Shown here piece by piece: positions 1 through 7,640 of a stretch of DNA of 42,697 nucleotides. The notes under the pieces are model-generated. The model worked only from the letters and a program-made list of their open reading frames with translations. It did no database searches and had not been told where the DNA came from. Source of the DNA: an uncultured Acetatifactor sp. (GTDB taxonomy: Bacteria; Bacillota; Clostridia; Lachnospirales; Lachnospiraceae); NCBI GenBank assembly GCA_910586435.1, contig CAJUGT010000017.1, positions 1 to 42,697 on the forward strand, written 5' to 3'. The position numbers were made by a program, and so were the translations under genes. Positions within the stretch are counted from its first letter, which is position 1. Every line of letters starts with the position of its first letter.

Positions 1-248
1 AACGGATCTTTTACCGGAAATTCTCTGGACCCACAGAGAACAGAATGCTCTAAAATATGCGCCACACCGGTGGAGTCCTTCGGCGGTGTACGAAATCCGA
101 TATAAAATACTTTGTTGTCATCCTGGTTGGAAATCAACGCTACCTTTGCTCCTGTCTTCTTATGTCTGCACAGATAGGTCACGCTGTTGATATCCCCTAT
201 CTCCCTTTTCTCAATAACTTCATAACCTGCTAATTCTTCTACTTTCAT
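1..248 (-). CDS. M16C-family zinc metallopeptidase (presequence-protease type), N-terminal part only
   Basis: This is the first 82 codons of a gene that runs off the left edge of the window. Translating the minus strand from the ATG at 248 gives MKVEELAGYEVIEKRE and later GVAHILEHSVLCGS. The HILEH stretch (H64, E67, H68) is the inverted zinc-binding motif HxxEH of M16 peptidases, and the HSVLCGSREFP context is typical of the large M16C oligopeptidases related to PreP. Family members are about 970 residues long and degrade peptides inside a closed chamber. The start is supported by TAGGAG eight bases upstream. That ribosome binding site directly abuts the end of the structured repeat array at 261-551, so the gene probably has a long structured leader. 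Family assignment is confident; the substrate is unknown. Confidence 0.88.
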   Translation of the reverse strand, partial: MKVEELAGYEVIEKREIGDINSVTYLCRHKKTGAKVALISNQDDNKVFYIGFRTPPKDSTGVAHILEHSVLCGSREFPVKDP

Positions 249-260
249 CGTTTTTTCTCC

Positions 261-551
261 TATTCCAGTTCCCGCTTGCGGGAACTTGTTCCGGTCTCTG
301 CACTTCGGTGCCCCTACTGGGGAAGGAAATTTCATCTGCATAGGGCGCAGCTGATATTTCCTTCCGGGCACCTTCGTTCCGAGACTGTTTTTGTATTCCA
401 GTTCCTGCTTGCAGGAACTTGTTCCGGTCTCTGCACTACGGTGCCCCTATGAGGGAAGGGTTATTCAGCCGCATACGCGTCTGAAAACCCTTCCGGGCAC
501 CTTCGTTCCGAGACTGTTTTTGTATTCCAGTTCCTGCTTGCGGGAACTTGT
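261..551 (-). repeat. Tandem array of ~130-bp structured palindromic repeats (2 full copies plus a fragment)
   Basis: Copy A is 261-393, copy B is 394-522, and a partial copy C is 523-551. Read on the minus strand each unit starts AAAAACAGTCTCGGAACG and ends GGAACTGGAATA. Each full unit can fold into an outer stem (GTCTC with GAGAC, GGTGCCC with GGGCACC), a long inner hairpin, and a separate end hairpin. Inner stems are GGAAGGAAAT/ATTTCCTTCC in A (321-330 with 356-365) and GGAAGGGTT/AACCCTTCC in B. End hairpins are GTTCCCGC/GCGGGAAC in A and GTTCCTGC/GCAGGAAC in B. These are paired, compensatory differences. The array fills the whole gap between the 142-aa gene and the M16C start. On the plus strand each unit ends in a T run after the outer stem, so terminator-like behaviour in that direction is possible. 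A diverged fourth copy is at 20629-20757. Confidence 0.9.
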
Positions 552-563
552 CCCGCTTTCTTC

Positions 564-992
564 TTATAATCCGGCCAAAGCCAGCTTACTTATAGACAGT
601 TCCTGTATCACAATTCCCTGCTTTTCTTTTTCCCTGGGCGGAATTTCCACCAGCTGCCCTATGGTAAGCAGCTTTGTGGTATATTGTTTCTTTGTGCCTT
701 TGGATGCGCCGAACCATGCTTTCTTTTCCTCTATTATGTTTACTTTTACTTTTGCCTTCATCTGCTGATAAAGCTCCACCAGAAAAGTGTCCGGAGGCAG
801 ATAATACAAATGTGTTTCCAGGGTGTCCTGCGCGTCTGCTTCCGGCAATATATACTTTCTTACAAGCATGCGAAATTTAAACAATATTTCCTCCGCTTCC
901 AAAAGTTCTCCCAAGGTATATTTACAGCCCACATAAACACGGCTTGTGTCCTGCATACTGTATTTATTATCTTCATAAACCGTATTCCGCAT
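564..992 (-). CDS. Uncharacterised 142-aa protein
   Basis: I do not recognise this family. The 142-residue product is soluble-looking, with no signal peptide or membrane segment, and is rich in charged residues. Visible stretches are a hydrophobic/acidic N-terminal half (TLGELLEAEEILFKFRMLVR) and a basic middle (KAKVKVNIIEEKKAWFG). The start at 992 is supported by AGGAGG ten bases upstream. It begins 23 bp after the sigma-like gene, so it is most likely the last gene of a three-gene operon with the rhomboid-like and sigma-like genes. It may therefore partner one of them, but nothing in its own sequence shows a function. Confidence 0.75.
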   Translation of the reverse strand: MRNTVYEDNKYSMQDTSRVYVGCKYTLGELLEAEEILFKFRMLVRKYILPEADAQDTLETHLYYLPPDTFLVELYQQMKAKVKVNIIEEKKAWFGASKGTKKQYTTKLLTIGQLVEIPPREKEKQGIVIQELSISKLALAGL

Positions 993-1015
993 GTCAGCCT
1001 CCTGCCCGGCCGGGA

Positions 1016-1834
1016 TTAACCGTCCGATATATCCTCTATTTTGTAACCACTCATACGCATGGCATTCCGTATGGTTTCCACAGACATTCCTGTTTCATGC
1101 GCAAGTTCCTCCGGCGTCACTTTTCCCCGCAGTTCCTCCGCCAGTTCCCTTGCCTTCTCAGCCACCAGATTAACCTGTTCCGCTGCCTTTCTGTCCGCCT
1201 TCACATTATCTTCGTTGGTGTGTACAAGATTCTCCATGGCATCCATAATTCGCTTTGCCATTTCTCCCCTGACCCAGGCAAAAGCATTGGAGGAAACTGT
1301 CTGTCTCATACCGCCCATTTTTTGCAGTTCCATGGCAAGAGCCATATTCCCCTCCCCTATCAGATCCTCCAGATACACACCCTGCCCCACATACAGTTTC
1401 GCAATATCCACCACATCCCGCAGCAGATGCTCCGTCAGCCCATCCTGCGCTTTCCTGTCTCCCTCCATGGCGGCAATGGCAATTCTATCCAGTTCCTCCT
1501 CTTCACAGACAGGCAATGCGGCAATTTCCTCCAAATACATTCTAAGGCAATCCCTCTCCTCTTCTGTCAGCGCCTCTTCCAGTTCTTCCCCTGAATTTAT
1601 TCTTCCCGTTGCCCCCTCTTCCCTGAAGGAGCCTCCTTTCACAGAAGGTTTGCACACGATTCCATATTTGGTCAGATAGTCATACACCATTTTCAGTTGG
1701 CTTTCACTTAAGTCAAGGCTTGAAAATTCTTCCTTTGCCTGTCCCTCTAAAATGTAGTTTCCCTGCGCCTTCCCAATCCGGCGCAATTTTTCCAGTCCCC
1801 TGACAAATAATTGCTCTCTTGAACTCTCTTCCAT
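1016..1834 (-). CDS. Sigma-70-like protein with regions 1.1 to 3 but no region 4
   Basis: The 272-residue protein aligns by eye with primary sigma factors but stops early. Residues about 10-60 resemble region 1.1 (LRRIGKAQGNYI, then LSESQLKMVYDYLTKYGIV). Residues 91-145 resemble regions 1.2/2.1 (MYLEEIAALPVCEEEELDRI, GDRKAQDGL). Residues 146-200 match region 2 (IAKLYVGQGVYLEDLIGEGNMAL). Residues 204-270 match region 3 (VHTNEDNV, VTPEELAHETGMSVETIRNA). It ends where SMETPIG and region 4 would follow in RpoD. The region 2.3 aromatic cluster YATWW is replaced by NAFAW. A factor without region 4 cannot contact a -35 box or the beta flap in the usual way, so it may use only extended -10 sites, need a partner, or act as a modulator. 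It starts 7 bp after the rhomboid-like gene with GAGGGGG as ribosome binding site. Confidence 0.75.
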   Translation of the reverse strand: MEESSREQLFVRGLEKLRRIGKAQGNYILEGQAKEEFSSLDLSESQLKMVYDYLTKYGIVCKPSVKGGSFREEGATGRINSGEELEEALTEEERDCLRMYLEEIAALPVCEEEELDRIAIAAMEGDRKAQDGLTEHLLRDVVDIAKLYVGQGVYLEDLIGEGNMALAMELQKMGGMRQTVSSNAFAWVRGEMAKRIMDAMENLVHTNEDNVKADRKAAEQVNLVAEKARELAEELRGKVTPEELAHETGMSVETIRNAMRMSGYKIEDISDG

Positions 1835-1841
1835 GGCCCCC

Positions 1842-2693
1842 TCACTTCACATGCGTATGCGTAAACAAATGCTGCTGGCAATATTCATAATTTCCGTTGC
1901 ATTTGGAACAAAATCGGAATTCCAGGCTTGGATCATCCTCATCTGTCTGGCCGCACACGGCACATTTATGCTTAGTCACCCTGGAATTTCGCCTGATATC
2001 CTGTTTAAACTCCACTCTTCTCTTCATCTGTCTCGGTGACATATGAAGGTGGTTTCTGGAAGTAATAAAAAAGATAACAAAATTTAACAGCGAGGAGCCT
2101 ATGGCTATCCTGATCACAAGATCTCCTTTGAACAGCTCAAATGCCAGCAATACCCCATATAATATCCCCATCCACTTCACTTTCACCGGAATCAGGAACA
2201 TCAGCAGCACCTGTATATCCGGAAATGTAGCCGCAAAAGCCAGGAAGATGGACATATTAATATAATAAGTGCTGAAAAAGATAGAATGAAAAGAAAACCA
2301 ACCGCTCGCATAGGCCGAGGAAATCATTCCGCCCTCAAACATATACTGAATTCCCAGCCACAGAAAGCTTCCCAGCACTGTAAACAGCATTCCTGATAAC
2401 AGGTATACATTATAGCGATAGGTCCCCCAGGTGCGCTCAAGACTGCTGCCTATGTTATAATAAAACAAAAGCATAATGATTGTAAACAAATCCGGGGAAC
2501 CCGGCGGCACTATAATCCATGTGAAAAGTCTCCAGACCTGCCCATGCAGAATCGCATAGGGATTTAAGGTCAGGTACAGAAGAAAATTTTCGTTAATTAT
2601 TTCTATCACATACCCTACCACATAACAAAGAATCAACATTAACGATAAATTTTTAATGGCATACTTTCCAAATTTTCTCTCAAATTTGCTCAT
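1842..2693 (-). CDS. Rhomboid-like (probably inactive) membrane protein with C-terminal zinc ribbon
   Basis: The 283-residue protein has about six hydrophobic segments between residues 15 and 212. Rhomboid-fold marks are the loop-1 WR pair (QVWRLFTWI, residues 52-60) and the SSLERTWGTYRY motif (83-94) that follows the second membrane segment in rhomboids. I see no GxSG serine motif and no catalytic histidine in the expected later helices, so it looks like a Derlin- or pseudo-rhomboid-type protein rather than a protease. After a basic linker the cytosolic tail has four zinc-ligand cysteines (CAVC at 244-247, CSKC at 262-265) and a histidine-rich end. The start has GGAGG about ten bases upstream, and in-frame stops lie immediately before it. 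It is the first gene of the operon with the sigma-like and 142-aa genes. Confidence 0.8.
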   Translation of the reverse strand: MSKFERKFGKYAIKNLSLMLILCYVVGYVIEIINENFLLYLTLNPYAILHGQVWRLFTWIIVPPGSPDLFTIIMLLFYYNIGSSLERTWGTYRYNVYLLSGMLFTVLGSFLWLGIQYMFEGGMISSAYASGWFSFHSIFFSTYYINMSIFLAFAATFPDIQVLLMFLIPVKVKWMGILYGVLLAFELFKGDLVIRIAIGSSLLNFVIFFITSRNHLHMSPRQMKRRVEFKQDIRRNSRVTKHKCAVCGQTDEDDPSLEFRFCSKCNGNYEYCQQHLFTHTHVK

Positions 2694-3120
2694 TCAGACT
2701 CATCCTCCATCTTCGCCTCATATCGCCGGCAATGCCGCCGACAGTTCCGGGCAACTCCTTCACCCCTTCCGTCATTTTATTCGGCACTTCAGCATATTCA
2801 TTTTATCATCCCTCTTTCCATAAGTAAACCAGACTTTTCCTTTTTAATATAAAAATCAGTATTTTTATAAACTTTTCATAGGTTGCGGTAATTTTTACCT
2901 ACATTGCTTCCATTGTGTATTTTACAGGATAAAACCCTGTTTTCTCCCTTTGCGATATGGTTTTAAGGATACTTGCATTTTATTTTACAGTGTACTATAA
3001 TGTCATCGAATGTCGATTTAAGGGGAGGTGTTATCTCTTACTCCCATAATGTACATGCCAAAGCTCTTTTATGAGTTTTGGGCCTATTATCATAATTATC
3101 CACTCAGGAAGGAGTATCAC
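2694..3120. other. Divergent intergenic region with promoter for the activase gene
   Basis: This 427-bp gap lies between two divergent transcription units. The right part holds a clear plus-strand sigma-A promoter (2973-3001) and a roughly 110-nt leader. The left part is AT-rich around 2820-2880 and presumably carries the minus-strand promoter of the rhomboid-like operon, but I could not pick one good -35/-10 pair there. A small hairpin (CGCCGGC aat GCCGCCG, about 2729-2745) is visible. Confidence 0.6.
2973..3001 (+). promoter_or_regulatory. Sigma-A promoter of the activase-like gene
   Basis: TTGCAT (2973-2978) is separated by 17 bp from a perfect TATAAT (2996-3001). Transcription would start near 3008 and give a leader of about 113 nt before the ATG at 3121. 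The leader has a short GGGAG/CTCCC inverted repeat near 3023-3054. Confidence 0.8.
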
Positions 3121-6100
3121 ATGGAATTTACTGACAAAACTGCAACTCTTGGCATTGATATCGGCTCCACCACAGTCAAGATTGCAATTCTGGACAAAGG
3201 GCACAATATTCTTTTTTCTGATTATGAACGCCACTATGCGAATATCCGGGAAACCCTTTCCAAACTTTTAGAGAAAGCATATAGACAGCTGGGGAATCTT
3301 ACATTATATCCCATGATCACGGGATCAGGAGGTCTCACCCTGGCAAACCATCTGGGTGTACCATTTACCCAGGAAGTCATTGCAGTGGCCTCATCGCTGA
3401 AAACATTGGCTCCTGAAACGGATGTGGCCATTGAACTTGGCGGAGAAGACGCCAAAATCATTTATTTTGAGGGGGGCAACGTTGAACAGCGCATGAACGG
3501 TATCTGCGCGGGAGGTACAGGTTCTTTTATCGACCAGATGGCATCCCTGATTCAGACGGATGCCTCCGGGTTAAATGAATACGCGAAAAACTATCAGTCT
3601 CTCTATACCATTGCCGCCAGGTGCGGTGTCTTCGCCAAGACGGATATCCAGCCCCTGATTAACGAAGGCGCCACAAAAGAAGACCTGGCCGCCTCCATCT
3701 TCCAGGCGGTGGTAAATCAGACCATTTCCGGACTGGCCTGCGGCAAGCCCATACGTGGACATGTAGCCTTTTTAGGAGGGCCTTTGCACTTTCTCTCGGA
3801 ATTGAAAACCGCTTTTATCCGTACTTTGCAGCTTGATGAAGAACATATTATCAATACGGATAATTCCCATTTATTCGCCGCCATTGGCGCTGCTTTGCAT
3901 GCGGAGGAAGGCACTGCGAAATCTGCTGTGGGCGTGACCATGGAAGAAATGGCAGACAAGCTCTCTTCCGATATTAAAATGGAATTTGAAGTGGAGCGCA
4001 TGGAACCCCTTTTTACTGACCAGGAAGAATATGACGCGTTTTTGAAACGCCACAGCCTGGCCCATGTGGGAGCCGCCGCCCTTTCAGAATACAGGGGCAA
4101 TGCGTTCCTTGGCATTGACGCCGGTTCTACCACAACGAAAATCGCTTTGGTGGGAGAAGACGGTTCTCTTCTTTATTCTTTCTATTCGGGCAATGACGGC
4201 AGCCCATTAAAAACCGCCATCCATGCCTTAAAAGAAATCTACGGGCTGCTCCCCGAGGGTGTACACATTGCCCGCTCCTGCTCCACAGGCTATGGGGAAG
4301 CGCTGATGAAAGCGGCGTTTCTCCTTGACGACGGCGAGGTTGAAACCGTTGCGCACTATTGCGCAGCCGCCTTTTTTAATCCAAAAGTGGACTGCATTCT
4401 GGATATAGGCGGCCAGGATATGAAATGCATCAAGATCAAAAACCAGGCTGTTGACAGCGTGCAGCTCAACGAAGCCTGTTCCTCCGGCTGCGGTTCCTTT
4501 ATCGAAACCTTTGCCAAATCCCTGAATTACAGCGTGGAAGATTTTGCCAGGGCTGCCATTTACGCCGAACATCCCATTGACCTGGGAACTCGTTGTACCG
4601 TATTTATGAACTCCAGAGTGAAACAGGCCCAAAAGGAAGGCGCCAGTGTGTCGGACATCTCCGCAGGTCTGGCTTACTCAGTCATCAAAAACGCGCTGTT
4701 TAAAGTAATCAAGGTATCGGACGCAACCGAACTGGGCAAAAATATTGTGGTCCAGGGCGGTACCTTCTATAATGACGCCGTACTGCGAAGCTTTGAGAAA
4801 ATTGCCGGATGCGAAGCCATTCGTCCCGATATCGCCGGTATCATGGGGGCCTTCGGCGCCGCTCTCATCGCCCGTGAGCGCTTTGAAGAAGGTTATGAAA
4901 CCTCACTGCTTTCTTATGAAAAAATTTGTGCCCTTCAATATGACACTTCTATGGCAAAATGCAGGGGATGCAACAACAGCTGCCGGCTTACCATCAACAA
5001 ATTTTCCGGCGGACGTCAGTTTGTCTCCGGCAATCGCTGTGAACGTGGCATTGGCGGCCAGAAAAACGCTGCAAATGTACCAAATTTATATGAATATAAA
5101 CTGGAGCGTATTTTTTCCTATCCTTCTCTGGACGCCGACCAGGCTCCCAGAGGTACGGTGGGCATACCAAGAGTGCTGAACATGTATGAAAATTATCCTT
5201 TTTGGCATACATTTTTCACCAATCTGGGATACAGGGTTATCCTTTCGCCCAGCTCCAACCGTCAGATTTATGAACTTGGCATCGAATCCATTCCCAGCGA
5301 GTCCGAATGTTATCCGGCTAAACTGGCCCACGGCCATGTGACCTGGCTCCTGAGACAGAAGGTGGATTTCGTATTTTATCCTGCCCTGTTCTATGAACGG
5401 GATGAAGTGGAAGGCGCCAACAATCATTACAACTGCCCCATTGTCACTTCCTATTCCGAGAATATCAAGAACAACGTGGAAGAAATCAGCAATGGGCAGG
5501 CCAGGCTGCGCAACCCTTTTATGTCTTTCAGGGATCTTGGAACAGTGACAACCGCATTAATCAAAGAATTTTCCGAACTTTCCTCTGAAGACATCAAAAA
5601 AGCGGCAGAGGCAGGGTGGAAAGAACTCTCCCGTGCCCGAAATGACATATCCCAAAAGGGAGAGGAAGTGCTGGCATACCTGAAAGAGACAGGAAAACGG
5701 GGAATTGTACTGGCCGGCCGGCCCTACCATATCGATCCGGAAATCAATCATGGTATACCGGAATTAATTACTTCCTTTGGCATAGCGGTGCTGACAGAAG
5801 ATTCCATTTCCCATTTGGGATGCCCGGAAAGACCTCTCATCGTGTCCGACCAATGGATGTACCATTCCCGTCTCTACGCCGCCGCAAGCTATGTAAAGAC
5901 CACGGAAAACCTGGATTTGATACAGTTAAACTCCTTTGGCTGCGGGCTGGATGCCGTCACAACGGACCAGGTTAATGATATTTTATCCGGTTCCGGCAAA
6001 ATTTATACTTGTTTAAAAATTGACGAAGTGAACAATCTGGGCGCGGCTAGAATCCGGGTACGCTCCCTGCTTTCGGCCATACGGGTAAGAGAAAAAACTC

Positions 6101-7374
6101 AGAAAGAGCGGGAATTGCGCTCTGCCGCAATTGAAAAAGTTTCCTTCACTGAGGAAATGCGGCAAAATTACACCATCATCTGTCCTCAGATGTCCCCAAT
6201 CCATTTTGAAATCATGGAACCGGCTTTCAATGCCTGCGGTTATCATTTTGTAGTGCTTGACAATGACAACAAACACTCCGTGGACGTGGGACTAAAGTAC
6301 GTGAACAATGACGCCTGTTATCCTTCCCTTCTGGTGGTAGGCCAGATTATGGAAGCGCTGCTGTCGGGCAAATATGACCTGAATCGGACCGCAATCGTCA
6401 TGAGCCAGACTGGGGGCGGATGCCGGGCAACCAATTATATAGGCTTTATCCGCCGAGCGCTGAAAAAAGCCAATATGGAACAAATTCCCGTCATTTCCCT
6501 GAACCTGGGCGGCATAGAGTCGAATCCGGGATTTCATCTGAATGCGGACCTCATGATACGGGCCGCTGTTGCCGCACAGTTTGGCGACATTCTTATGCGC
6601 TGTGTGTATCGCATGCGGCCCTATGAACAGACTCCGGGAAGTGTGGATGCCGCACATCAAAAATGGCTGCGGATTTTACGGGATTTTGTATCCGCCAAAC
6701 ATATTAACTTCCTGAAATTTCAAAAGCTGTGCCGGGAAATTATACGGGATTTCGATAAGATTCCCATCCTGGATATCAAAAAGCCAAGGGTTGGCGTGGT
6801 GGGTGAAATTCTTGTGAAATTTTCTCCTGCCGGCAACAACCACCTGGTAGAGCTGTTGGAAGCGGAAGGCGCGGAACCCGTGGTGCCAGATCTTTTGGAC
6901 TTTATGCTGTATTGTTTTTACAATCAGATATACAAAGCAGACAGCCTGGGGATGAGCCGAAAAACCGCGCGCATGTCAGCCATGGGCATATGGGCCATAG
7001 AGCATGTCCTGCGGGGCGCCGCTGTAAAAGAGTTCAGGAAATCAAAACATTTTACTCCGCCCACCCCCATACGTGAGATTGCTTCTTTTGCGGAACCCAT
7101 TGTATCCCTTGGAAATCAGACCGGAGAAGGGTGGTTTCTCACAGGAGAAATGGTGGAACTGATACACGACAAAGTGCCCAATATCGTATGTACGCAGCCC
7201 TTTGGCTGTCTGCCCAATCATGTGGTGGGGAAAGGAGTTATTAAGGCTCTGAGAAAAGCATATCCCGAGTCCAATATTGTCGCCATCGACTACGACCCGG
7301 GTGCCAGCGAAGTAAACCAGTTAAACAGAATTAAGTTAATGCTCTCCACGGCACAGAAGAACCTTTCGACCTGA
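3121..7374 (+). CDS. Double 2-hydroxyacyl-CoA dehydratase activase-like protein (BcrAD/BadFG family, 1417 aa)
   Basis: The protein has two ASKHA-fold activase domains in tandem. Domain 1 starts LGIDIGSTTVKIAI (about residue 10) and has C129 (ICAGGTGSF) and C168 (RCGVF). Domain 2 starts LGIDAGSTTTKIAL (about 330) and has C453 (ACSSGCGSF) and C492 (RCTVF). Both cysteine pairs are 39 residues apart, as in HgdC, where such cysteines hold a 4Fe-4S cluster bridging a homodimer. A cysteine motif (CRGCNNSC, about 615) leads into a DUF2229-type region (about 680-890), followed by an HgdB-like part (NNDACYPSLLVVGQ near 1063, SQTGGGCRATNY near 1090). In the known family the activase uses ATP to push one electron into a dehydratase; what this large form acts on is not established. 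I prefer the ATG at 3121 (AGGAAGGAG just upstream) over a GTG at 3028. No dehydratase subunit gene is adjacent. Confidence 0.88.
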   Translation: MEFTDKTATLGIDIGSTTVKIAILDKGHNILFSDYERHYANIRETLSKLLEKAYRQLGNLTLYPMITGSGGLTLANHLGVPFTQEVIAVASSLKTLAPETDVAIELGGEDAKIIYFEGGNVEQRMNGICAGGTGSFIDQMASLIQTDASGLNEYAKNYQSLYTIAARCGVFAKTDIQPLINEGATKEDLAASIFQAVVNQTISGLACGKPIRGHVAFLGGPLHFLSELKTAFIRTLQLDEEHIINTDNSHLFAAIGAALHAEEGTAKSAVGVTMEEMADKLSSDIKMEFEVERMEPLFTDQEEYDAFLKRHSLAHVGAAALSEYRGNAFLGIDAGSTTTKIALVGEDGSLLYSFYSGNDGSPLKTAIHALKEIYGLLPEGVHIARSCSTGYGEALMKAAFLLDDGEVETVAHYCAAAFFNPKVDCILDIGGQDMKCIKIKNQAVDSVQLNEACSSGCGSFIETFAKSLNYSVEDFARAAIYAEHPIDLGTRCTVFMNSRVKQAQKEGASVSDISAGLAYSVIKNALFKVIKVSDATELGKNIVVQGGTFYNDAVLRSFEKIAGCEAIRPDIAGIMGAFGAALIARERFEEGYETSLLSYEKICALQYDTSMAKCRGCNNSCRLTINKFSGGRQFVSGNRCERGIGGQKNAANVPNLYEYKLERIFSYPSLDADQAPRGTVGIPRVLNMYENYPFWHTFFTNLGYRVILSPSSNRQIYELGIESIPSESECYPAKLAHGHVTWLLRQKVDFVFYPALFYERDEVEGANNHYNCPIVTSYSENIKNNVEEISNGQARLRNPFMSFRDLGTVTTALIKEFSELSSEDIKKAAEAGWKELSRARNDISQKGEEVLAYLKETGKRGIVLAGRPYHIDPEINHGIPELITSFGIAVLTEDSISHLGCPERPLIVSDQWMYHSRLYAAASYVKTTENLDLIQLNSFGCGLDAVTTDQVNDILSGSGKIYTCLKIDEVNNLGAARIRVRSLLSAIRVREKTQKERELRSAAIEKVSFTEEMRQNYTIICPQMSPIHFEIMEPAFNACGYHFVVLDNDNKHSVDVGLKYVNNDACYPSLLVVGQIMEALLSGKYDLNRTAIVMSQTGGGCRATNYIGFIRRALKKANMEQIPVISLNLGGIESNPGFHLNADLMIRAAVAAQFGDILMRCVYRMRPYEQTPGSVDAAHQKWLRILRDFVSAKHINFLKFQKLCREIIRDFDKIPILDIKKPRVGVVGEILVKFSPAGNNHLVELLEAEGAEPVVPDLLDFMLYCFYNQIYKADSLGMSRKTARMSAMGIWAIEHVLRGAAVKEFRKSKHFTPPTPIREIASFAEPIVSLGNQTGEGWFLTGEMVELIHDKVPNIVCTQPFGCLPNHVVGKGVIKALRKAYPESNIVAIDYDPGASEVNQLNRIKLMLSTAQKNLST

Positions 7375-7414
7375 GCATTCACAATCAAATAGGGGAGGCT
7401 TTTCACCCCTACTC

Positions 7415-7468
7415 GTGCGCCGGGCACCCGTCAGCTCTGCTGACATCTTCCTTTGGGTGCCCGTGCGC
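7415..7468. repeat. Palindromic hairpin element downstream of the activase gene
   Basis: CGGGCACCC (7421-7429) pairs with GGGTGCCCG (7455-7463), and inside it GTCAGC (7430-7435) pairs with GCTGAC (7439-7444). The direct hexamer GTGCGC flanks both sides. It lies between the activase stop and the intrinsic terminator. It resembles a REP-type element or an mRNA 3'-end stabiliser, and shares only the GGGCACC/GGTGCCC stem motif with the repeats at 261-551. Confidence 0.65.
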
Positions 7469-7477
7469 AAAAAACAG

Positions 7478-7501
7478 CCCCCTTGACACAAGGGGGTTTT
7501 T
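7478..7501 (+). terminator. Intrinsic terminator of the activase gene
   Basis: CCCCCTTG (7478-7485), loop ACA, CAAGGGGG (7489-7496), then TTTTT. This is a strong rho-independent terminator about 100 bp after the activase stop. Its loop contains the -35 box of the next gene's promoter. Confidence 0.9.
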
Positions 7502-7511
7502 CGTCTATGAT
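7483..7511 (+). promoter_or_regulatory. Sigma-A promoter overlapping the terminator
   Basis: TTGACA (7483-7488) and TATGAT (7506-7511) are separated by exactly 17 bp. The -35 box begins in the left arm and runs through the loop of the terminator; the spacer holds the right arm and T run. Transcription would start near 7518, leaving a leader of about 120 nt. The leader has an inverted repeat, TTCTCCCAA (7559-7567) with TTGGGAGAA (7590-7598). Confidence 0.8.
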
Positions 7512-7640
7512 TTATCTTATATGGTTTCATTACCATGGTACATTCACCACTCTTACTCTTCTCCCAACGCCGGACATTTCACAGGAGAATTGGGAGAATG
7601 GGATTCCATCAAATTTTATCAAATATCAGAGGGACAACAT

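Noticed and set aside
261..551. CRISPR array
   Set aside because: The repeat unit is about 130 bp, contiguous and palindromic, with no short direct repeats alternating with unique spacers.
391..768. Plus-strand ORF of 125 aa
   Set aside because: It runs through the hairpin repeats and then antisense to the 142-aa gene, with no ribosome binding site.
2680..2775. Minus-strand 31-aa small ORF before the rhomboid-like gene
   Set aside because: No good ribosome binding site, and it overlaps the rhomboid-like start; composition looks like leader sequence.
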